This document shows positions 57,399-64,000 of a DNA stretch of 64,000 bases, piece by piece. Both the position numbers and the translations under genes were made by a program. The stretch is from Emiliania huxleyi CCMP1516 (lineage: Eukaryota; Haptophyta; Isochrysidales; Noelaerhabdaceae), in assembly GCF_000372725.1 (NCBI RefSeq), contig NW_005201792.1, positions 375,440 to 439,439 on the forward strand, read 5' to 3'. How positions within the stretch are numbered: position 1 is the stretch's first letter; the number at the start of each line of letters is the position of its first letter. The notes below the pieces were generated by a model. It made no database searches. It was given only the letters and a program-made list of their open reading frames with translations, and was not told the origin of the DNA.

Positions 57399-58982
57399 TT
57401 CTTGCTGTGACACGCCCGACCGGCGGAGTCCCTCTTGCTGTGACACGCCCGACCGGCTCCACCGCGGACCGCGCTGCTCTCTCTCCCTCGAACACACGGG
57501 CACACACACACACATACACGGTGCTCGGGCCCAAGGCCTGAGCCGCCGAGCCGCGCACTTTCATTTTGTTTTATTTCTTTTTCATCGGTAAAAGCTGGAA
57601 AAAGAAAGAGAGAAGAAGAGGATTTGTGGGTTGTTGCACGAGTATATGGGACACGATGTCTCAAATATGAGAGGTTTTGACTCCTACCGGCTCCTGACGC
57701 TATCCCTGGCAGCTCTAATGACCAGGATCAGTAGTGCTATGATAGAGGGTGCCCATACTAGCGCAGGAGCTGCCACACTCGCCCGGACCGGCTCCCTCTG
57801 GGGCCGGTTCCGCAGCCCGTGAGAGCCGCGACAGCGGGGCCGTGCCGCGGGTGCCTACTGCCGAGTGCCACAAACACTGCGCCGTCCCGCCATCACCTAC
57901 AGGCTGTCTTGTGTGATGGTTGGGATGTCCAAACGCCACCATCTTGGCTCTTGCGACCTCAAACCCGCGAGCTGTATGGGTGGTCCTGACGTCGACAGAC
58001 GCCCGATGACCACGGTGAAGCTGAGCCGTAACGAGTCGACAAGTCTCGTCTGAGCCCGTGGCGGTCGCCGGCTGAGTCGCTGTGCACGGGCCGGTACCTC
58101 AGGCGTCACCTCCGCAGCCTCAGGTCTCACACTCCATCACCGCCGCCGGGACGCCGTCGGTGGCACGCTCGGCGGCGACTTTGTTGCAGCCCCACAGCGA
58201 GCGCGGCGTCGAGCCCATTCGGTCTGGTCGGTTCGCGGCACTCCCTGGGTGCCAGGGAGTGCCGCCGACACGCGAGCGGTGCTTCCTGGCAGCGCGCGCC
58301 AGCTGTGGGGCTGCAACAAACTCGAGACACGCTTTTTGGGACATTTTCGACGCTTTTGTCCCGTAGCTCTTTGTGTTGCGATGCTTCCTGGCGAGAGAGT
58401 GCTGGGCTTTCCGGCCCACACTCGGCTCTTGAGGCATTTATCGGCATCTTAATATGCCGTAGGGACACACAGCAAGGAGTAGTGTCTACGCGCGCACACG
58501 CCCGAGTGCCAATTTGGCTACGGGTTAGGGTTGCGTTGTCCTAACGCCTCCGTCCGTCCTGGACGGGCGTTGGCGTGTGCATATCCCACCGCTAGCTAGC
58601 GACACTACTGCTAATGCTGGCCTCGTCCCCTCAAGTCGAGCAGCTTGGCCTTGCCATACGGTTCGACTGCTCAGACATTGGAGGAGATAAGGGGATGGTG
58701 GTGGGTAGAAGAATGCGGAACGAGCAGCCAAAAGCAGTCGCGCGAGTCAGAGTCGGGCACGAGACGTCGAGCATTGAAACCATCCGTAAAGGTTTCGTGC
58801 GACCGTCCCCAGTACAGGATTCCCCTGTACAGGGTGTGAACATCGTGCACTCGATGGTTTTCCCCGGCCCATGCCGGGTACTCTCCAGTCGAATCTGACG
58901 TTTGGCTACACTAGTAGAGCCGTGGGCTCATTTCACATATACTCGTGCAACAACCCTTGTGTCGTTTTTATTTATTTGTCCA
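57399..58982. other. Gene-free interval with a foldback at 58181-58320
   Basis: No gene recognised. The notable structure is an 18-base perfect inverted pair, tttgttgcagccccacag at 58181-58198 and its complement at about 58303-58320. Between them lies a second 13-bp palindrome (cggcactccctgg/ccagggagtgccg, about 58236-58264). The nested hairpins suggest a foldback element or a structured RNA. Confidence 0.5.
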
Positions 58983-59077
58983 CATGTGCATGCGATGTGC
59001 ATGCGCATGCACAATTGTGCTTGTGCATGCGCATGCACATGTGCATGTGCATGCACATGCACATGTGCATGTGCATG
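58983..59077. repeat. (TGCATG)-type alternating purine-pyrimidine array
   Basis: About 95 bases of tgcatg/catgtg/gcatgc words, self-complementary and with Z-DNA-like alternation. A shorter array of the same words lies at 60042-60068, so the two flank the ORF between them. Confidence 0.85.
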
Positions 59078-59330
59078 TAAAGAAAGAAAGAAAACAGACA
59101 ACCCAAGGGAGGGATGGGAGGACGGCACGCCGCCACCACACAGGGATTTTAAGGAGAGGTGTGTGGTGCGCTATCCGTCGCCCACCCTAGGGAGTCTGCC
59201 TCTTCCTATCTCTCTTCGCAGTCTCTCGCCGATTCTCGCTGCAACCTTCATGCCACCTCGCGGCTGTCCCACTCTCGTCGTTCTCTCCCTTGTCACTTCC
59301 TCCTCTGTCGCGTCGTTCTCTTCTGCCTCA
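59078..59330 (+). repeat. Dispersed repeat R1, copy D
   Basis: Nearly identical over about 250 bases to 22680-22936. The minus strand of this copy encodes the C-terminal end of the adjacent ORF, which shows that R1 is one end of a larger repeated unit with coding capacity. Confidence 0.82.
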
Positions 59331-60046
59331 TCCTGCGACGCCGCCGCCTGCCTGTCCCTTGTTCTCGCGGCTTCTTTCGCCTCTCGGCGCAACTCCGTCC
59401 TCCTTGCGGCGTATCCTGGCCCCTCGAGTCTATCGAGCTCCCCTCGCGCAAGGACCACATTTCTGACTCCCACTCCGATCATTTGCCTCCAAGTCATGTT
59501 GTTGCTCAGGTCCACTCTCTCTTCGAACACTCGTGCCTCTACGGATGATGCCGGCGCTGGGGTCCCCTTCGGATGCATCGTGACATCTGACAACTGGATT
59601 TCCACTGGTTCGTCCTCCTCTGAGTCATCTTCCCCGTCCTCCTTCCGCTCGGCTCTTCGCTCGGTACGTTCGGTGTGGCTCACCCTCCATGCCGTGAACA
59701 GGCGCTTTATCCACCCTATATTCTTCTCTCGTTCCTCTGCCCGTGCCTTGGTCTTGTCGTTGTTTCGCACCCATGTCTGTATGGCAATCGAGGCTGCCTT
59801 CCCCACTACCTGTAGTTCACTCGTCACCTCTCCCGCGAGCTCCCTTCTCTTTCTTTCGGGTATGGAGTCCGTGAGTGCGGGTAGCGTGCAGGCAATCACG
59901 GGCGCTATTTTGTCGTACTCCTCTTCGGCAAGCGCCCCAAATCTAGACCCTTTCGCCTTTAAGGAGGCTGCCCTCGCTCGTCTCAGGAATGTGGCGGTGT
60001 CTTTTGAGTCCGGCGCCTCCCGTTGAACTCTTGCTGTCGCCCACAT
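59171..60046 (-). CDS. Unrecognised repeat-linked ORF, about 291 residues
   Basis: The frame is open from 60145, but its first part is the (catgtg)n array translated as HMHMHMRM, so I take ATG 60046 as the likely start. The product is charged and helical: ATARVQREAPDSKDTATFLR, EEYDKIAPVIACTLPALTDS, ELAGEVTSELQVVGKAASIA, WIKRLFTAWRVSHTERTERR, an acidic stretch, MTWRQMIGVGVRNVVLARGE and a basic tail (MKVAARIGERLRREIGRGRL). No known domain; no polymerase, integrase or protease motif seen. The last 60 residues recur in the R1 copy at 22.7 kb, so it is probably carried by a mobile element. It has lower GC than the host genes. The frame is divergent to the FKBP-MsrA gene, sharing the gcatgc at 60142-60147. 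Confidence 0.5.
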   Translation of the reverse strand: MWATARVQREAPDSKDTATFLRRARAASLKAKGSRFGALAEEEYDKIAPVIACTLPALTDSIPERKRRELAGEVTSELQVVGKAASIAIQTWVRNNDKTKARAEEREKNIGWIKRLFTAWRVSHTERTERRAERKEDGEDDSEEDEPVEIQLSDVTMHPKGTPAPASSVEARVFEERVDLSNNMTWRQMIGVGVRNVVLARGELDRLEGPGYAARRTELRREAKEAARTRDRQAAASQDEAEENDATEEEVTRERTTRVGQPRGGMKVAARIGERLRREIGRGRLPRVGDG

Positions 60047-60143
60047 GCGCATGTGCATGTGCATGTGGCCCTGCGTGTGTTTCTTTCCCCCCTGAAGTGC
60101 CTGGCTCGCGCGACACCCAGCTAGCTGGGATCGCCTGCTGTGC

Positions 60144-61315
60144 ATGCTCGCCTTTGCCTTCTCGTCCTGCTTCGCGCTGCGCGGCCTGGCTGTCGACCGA
60201 GTCGGACCACTGCCACGCGCACGGCGCCTCTCTGTCGCGCCGCGCCTACGCGTCGCTCACCGCCGGGGCGGGCGCCTGGCGGCGCCGCTGATGGCTACGG
60301 CGGCGAGAGGCGACGTGGTGAGCGTCGAGTACTCTCTCAAACCTGACCCAGCTTCGCGATCTGTCCAGTTTGGCGACGCCATGCTTGGGTCGCTGCCCTT
60401 CGACATCGGCGCGGCGCGCTTCGTGCTGGGTGGCGGCGGTTACATCGACGGCCTCCACGATGCCGTCGAGGGGCTCGACGTTGGAGGCTCCGTATCCGGC
60501 GTGTCGATCGATGCGGGCTTCGGTGATTACAACGAGGCGGGCAAGGTGACGGCGCCAGTGGACATGGCGCCGCCGGGGCTGACGACTGGGATGGCGGTGC
60601 AGCTCACAACGCCCAAGGGGCCGGTGCAGGCGACGGTGACCGCGATGGATGACGAGACTGTGACACTGGACACAAACCACCCTCTCGCTGGATGCCGGCT
60701 GCTGCTCGACGCGTCTCTCGTCGCGGCGCAGCCTGCCTCCGCCTTCGCCACCGCCACCTTCGCCGGCGGCTGCTTCTGGGGCCTCGAGCTCGCCTACCAG
60801 CGCGAGCCTGGCGTGCTCAGCACTGCTGTCGGCTACACGCAGGCACGCCTCACCCTGCTATCTCGGCGGTACCGTGGGGCACGAGTGACCCTTGCCCGAA
60901 CCTTCTCCCGCAGGGCTCCTCGTCCGAGCCGACCTACGAGGAGGTGTGCAGCGGCAGCACGGGGCACACCGAGGCGGTGCAGGTCGTCTTCGACCCAGAC
61001 GAGGTGACGTACCGCCGCCTGTGCGAGCTGCTCGTCGAGCGGCTCGGCGACAGCCTCTACCTGCTCAACCAAGTGGGCAACGACCGCGGCACGCAGTACC
61101 GGCACGGCATCTATCCGCACGGCGAGGAGCAGGAGGCGGTCGCGCGCGAGGTGCTCACGGCCGTGGGCGAGCACGAGACGCTCGGCGCGGTGCAAACGGA
61201 GGTGCAGCCGGCGGAGCGCTTCTGGGCGGCCGAGGATTATCACCAGCAGTATTTGCAAAAGGGCGGGCAGAGCGCGAAGAAGCGCGCCGAGGAGACGATC
61301 CGCTGCTACGGCTGA
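60144..61315 (+). CDS. SlyD-like FKBP fused to methionine sulfoxide reductase A
   Basis: Exons 60144-60842 and 60914-61315 (366 residues). The first 35-40 residues form a hydrophobic then Arg-rich leader (MLAFAFSSCFALRGLAVDR), as in plastid or secretory preproteins. Residues 60-200 are an FKBP of SlyD type: VSVEYSLK, PFDIGAARFVLGGGGYIDGL, an insert-in-flap-like middle, and VTLDTNHPLAGCRLLLDASL. From about 207 on is MsrA: ATFAGGCFWGLELAYQREPG has the catalytic Cys, followed by VGYTQGSSSEPTYEEVCSGS TGHTEAVQV, YLLNQVGNDRGTQYRHGIYP, and AEDYHQQYLQKGG. MsrA reduces S-methionine sulfoxide; FKBPs are prolyl isomerases and chaperones. A fusion suggests refolding and repair of oxidised proteins in one compartment. 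The intron falls between VGYTQ and GSSS, with a GC donor. Confidence 0.92.
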
Positions 61316-61697
61316 CGAGGTGTGTGGTGTGTGGGATCTGGGAAAGTGAGTCTCGCGCTGCGGCCTGCGGGCCACGCGCCAGCCGCCCGCCCCCCCGCCC
61401 CACGCAGAGTCCGGTCCAGAGGACCCCAGGAGAGAGAGTCGTTCGCGAGGACCAGTTCCTGTGGAAGGGGAAGAAACAACGTGTTCACGCGGCTCGCACA
61501 TAAGTACATAGCTAGCATTATATCCATATCCAAAAAACAAACGCGACGAGCCCTGCGCCAACGGCGCCAGCCGCCACAGCCACACAGGCACGTGTGCGAA
61601 ATCACTGGGCCGAGGACATGCTCATGGTCCCCCGCATGCCTGTGTCTGGACCCACCGCCGCCCCCCAGCGTCCATCGCCGCGCCTCGAGAGGACGTG
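61316..61697. other. Convergent 3' interval
   Basis: Between the stops of the FKBP-MsrA and PBZ-phosphatase genes. An AT-rich patch at 61500-61545 suits transcript ends. No coding sequence recognised. Confidence 0.45.
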
Positions 61698-63142
61698 TCA
61701 GCCATTCGCCGCGTCCGCGAGAAGCGAGAGGGGGTCGCGTCCGAAGAAGGCGTCCTCGGTGTAGAAAGTGACGCCCGCCGCCGCGGCGAGCCGCCTGTCG
61801 TCGTCTCCGTGGTCAGTCTCGCGGCCGGCGGCGTCGCCCACGAAGAAGCTCTCTGGGGCCGCCCTCGCGCCCAGCAGCTCCTCCGCCACGTGCCACATGC
61901 CCGCGTTGCCGGCGGCGGTCACGGGCTGCTTGTGCAGCGTGTGGCCGCGGCTCGAAGTGCCAGTCCTCTTGTCTGTCGCCTACTCGGCGCCAGCCGACAG
62001 GTCTTGATGTCTCCTCCACCGGCCTGGCGGTGGCTGCCTCGGGCAGAAGCCGCGCCACGAGCACGAGCACGGGCACGCCCACGTCCGCCGCCCAGCCCGC
62101 CAGCCGCTCAAGCTTCGGCGTGATCTGCGCCCGCAGCGGGTCGGCGTTCTTGAGGTGCGCGACGCTCTCGTTTGTCAGCACGAGGAGCCTATCGGACGCG
62201 CCCGAGAAGGATCAGCGAAGGCTCCGTCGAGACGCGCTCGCCGGCCAGCACGAGGCGCCGGTAGCCGCGCGCGTGCAGCGCGCGCAGCATCGCGGGCGAC
62301 GAGCCGAAGCGGTGGTTCCAAAAGCTGCTCCTCCACTTGTCCTTGCCTCCTGCCGCCTTTCGCTCGGAGAGCGTGTCGTCAAAGTCGAACCCCGCCAGCT
62401 TGCAGACGGGCGCTGACGAAGTGGTGGCGCCGTTGAAGTGGCCGATGAGCAAGCTGTTGTCTCCGACAAACGGGCGGAGGAGAGGGATCCGCACCGGCTC
62501 CACCGGCCTGTCCTTCTTTGGGACGCGCAGGAAGACGGCCGGATTGGCGTACCGCGACGGGATGGTGATGTCGGCGGAGGGACCGCCAGACCCGCTCGAC
62601 GCCGCGGACGCCGGCTCCGCCCTCGCCCCGTCTCCTGCGTTGGACTCTTCACTCGCAGCCGGTGCCGGAGCCGAAGCGGCGGCGGCAGGAGCGGGCACGG
62701 CAGCAGGACGCTGCTGGCTCTGCTGGCTGTTTGCGGCCGCGAGGAGCGGGTGCTCTGCCGGGTGGTCCTCCGACTCAAAGTGGGCGGGGTTGCGGCGGTA
62801 GCAGTTGATGCCAAACGGGCACGCCGGCCGGCCAGGGGCCCGGCTGTACGTCGGTACCGGCGGCTGCCGCCGGCTGGTCGGCGGCCCTGGCTCGTCGTCG
62901 CTGTTCAAGCTGATGACGTCGGCCGGTCGTTTGGCGGCCGACGTACACATGACTGTCGCTGGCTGCCGAGCGCTCACTCCCAGCTGGCGAGGCACTCCCA
63001 CGCCTCGCGGGTCCCCCCTTGCCCGGGGGGGCGAGGGAACCCGAGATGCTGGGGCGAGCCTCGGCGAGACTGCGTCAGCTGTTCCCACAGCAGGCTGGAA
63101 GTACCTCGCCAGCGCCCACGCGGATTCTTCCTCACCTCCCAT
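61698..63142 (-). CDS. PBZ-finger polynucleotide 3'-phosphatase (PNKP/Tpp1-like, no kinase domain)
   Basis: Exons in minus order: 63142-62259, 62188-62056 and 61979-61698 (432 residues). ATG 62950 (MCTSAAKRPADVISLNSDDE) is an alternative start. A PAR-binding zinc finger sits near residue 110: RPACPFGINCYRRNPAHFES EDHPAEH, matching CxFGxxCYRxNxxHxxxxxHP. An Ala/Ser linker follows, then a PNK3P HAD phosphatase: KLAGFDFDDTLSERKAAGGK (motif I, nucleophile and acid Asp as DFDDT), DKWRSSFW, LLVLTNESVAHLKNADPLRA (motif II, formed across intron 1), KLERLAGWAADVGVPVLVLV, AGMWHVAEELLG and ESFFVGDAAGRETDHGDDDR (motif III/IV). The enzyme removes 3'-phosphates at DNA breaks so that polymerase and ligase can act. 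No 5'-kinase domain follows. The PBZ would bring it to poly(ADP-ribose) at damage. Both introns start with GC. Confidence 0.88.
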
Positions 63143-64000
63143 CTTTTAGGCTGCACGAGGTTTTCCTCTCGCACCCCGTCTGTTTTCCTTTCCTTTTTTC
63201 TCTCTACAGCACCGCTTTTCCTCTCTATTTTCCCGGGAAAACTCCGTGGAAATCGTCAAATTTTGGGCTCTGAGCCGAGTCTGAGCACAGTCTGAGGCTG
63301 AGATTTTAGAAAACCAACAAGAAATCTCATCTTCTTGAGGCTGTGGTTTTGCCAAAATCAGCCAAATTTTATTTAGGCCAAATCGTCAAAATGCCGGGAA
63401 TTTTGCGGAGAACCCGTGTAGACCTGGAAATTACCCTGCGACCGCCTGGGTATTTTGTCGATTCCTCAATTTTGCCTCAGATTTTGCCCCAGACCAGCTC
63501 TCAGACTCAGGGAAACTCGCGAGTTTCCAGAATGGAGCACCAAACACCCTCTGTTCCCTGGAAATTTCCGGAAACGCAAAGTGCTGGGGACCCTCTGTTT
63601 TCCTTTTTGTTTGCCGGAAAACCTCGTATAGGCCAACCCATCTTCCGCAAGAGTCCAAACCCTGCTGGGTTCCGGCTCCTACCGAGATACCCTTTAAACC
63701 CTGGTGTTCCCACCCGTTAAACCCTGTGCAATAGGTAGGTAGGTCCGGTTTTGACCGCGGCCCCAGGACCAAAGTGCAAAGAGTCAAGAGAGGAGACGAG
63801 TGCGAAACCGCTTCGCTCGCGCGGGAGACGGGCGCGTTTAGCCGCGAACGGGGCCATGCCAGACGAGTCGCCTGCTGTTGGGACGCCAGCCGAGACGGGT
63901 GCGGCGGGCGCTGGCAGCCTATTTATGTACGTAAAAGAGAGTTCAGAGGTGTGATGCGCGCCAGCACCGGGGCAACAACGCGGGACCGTTTCCGGGCCGT
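63143..64000. other. Repeat-rich right edge, related to the hAT-like MITE
   Basis: At 63240-63500, words such as aaactccgtgg, gggctctgagccgagtctg and ttttgcctcagattttgcc recur in the MITE at 20.3-20.6 kb, but no clean terminal repeats or target duplication could be set. The phrase aataggtaggtaggtccggttttgaccgc (about 63731-63759, here abbreviated from motif words) parallels 16166-16200. Short frames here are not convincing genes. Confidence 0.5.

Overview
The window looks like nuclear DNA of a GC-rich unicellular alga, most likely a haptophyte. The evidence is strongly GC-biased coding sequence, eukaryote-only genes (VPS13, ALG3, WDR20, DDX31/Dbp7, MLLE, U-box and PBZ proteins), many short spliceosomal introns, a lipid-raft of simple repeats, and plastid- or secretion-type leaders. 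The haptophyte assignment is an inference from gene style; no marker gene here proves it. The window holds one 100-N assembly gap inside an intron.

Layout: 1-3855 is the C-terminal part of a VPS13 lipid-transfer protein, followed by a GT61-type glycosyltransferase (4.3-5.5 kb), a WDR20-like WD40 protein (6.3-8.9 kb), a CS/p23-like protein (9.2-9.9 kb, minus), a repeat-rich stretch with one hypothetical membrane ORF and one small secreted ORF (10-12.2 kb), and a chromatin/transcription-type protein with GYF, Plus3, PHD-like and TFIIS-N domains (12.5-15.9 kb, minus). At 16.5-20.1 kb is a protein with two tandem copies of a membrane module fused to a Ser/Thr kinase. A hAT-like MITE and other repeats fill 20.3-23 kb. 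At 23.0-28.3 kb lies a 13-exon type II membrane protein with a PAN-like and a DUF5695 (glycosidase-like) region.

From 28.46 to 54.33 kb, two arms of an inverted duplication (about 2.65 and 2.8 kb) bracket about 20.4 kb holding DDX31/Dbp7, a truncated type II NADH dehydrogenase, an FHA-like/WW protein, a ZMYND12-like protein, a TCERG1/PRPF40-like WW-FF splicing factor with a (QA)n tract, a U-box protein, an MLLE protein, two unrecognised Cys-containing proteins and ALG3. Beyond arm B are an unplaced ORF, a five-finger C2H2 protein (56.3-57.4 kb), an unrecognised repeat-linked ORF (59.2-60.1 kb, minus), a SlyD-like FKBP-MsrA fusion (60.1-61.3 kb) and a PBZ plus 3'-phosphatase protein (61.7-63.1 kb, minus).

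The most striking signal is in the introns. By hand-built models, held in frame by conserved motifs, about two thirds of some 58 introns start with GC instead of GT. In most, the first 6 to 40 bases of the intron are a near copy of the first bases of the following exon. The 3' halves of introns in unrelated genes share recurring cassettes, and several introns hold minisatellites. This suggests a large set of fairly recent introns born from exon-edge tandem duplication, from introner-like insertion, or from both. These genes do not form a pathway; they are ordinary eukaryotic housekeeping genes that share one intron style and one set of dispersed repeats.
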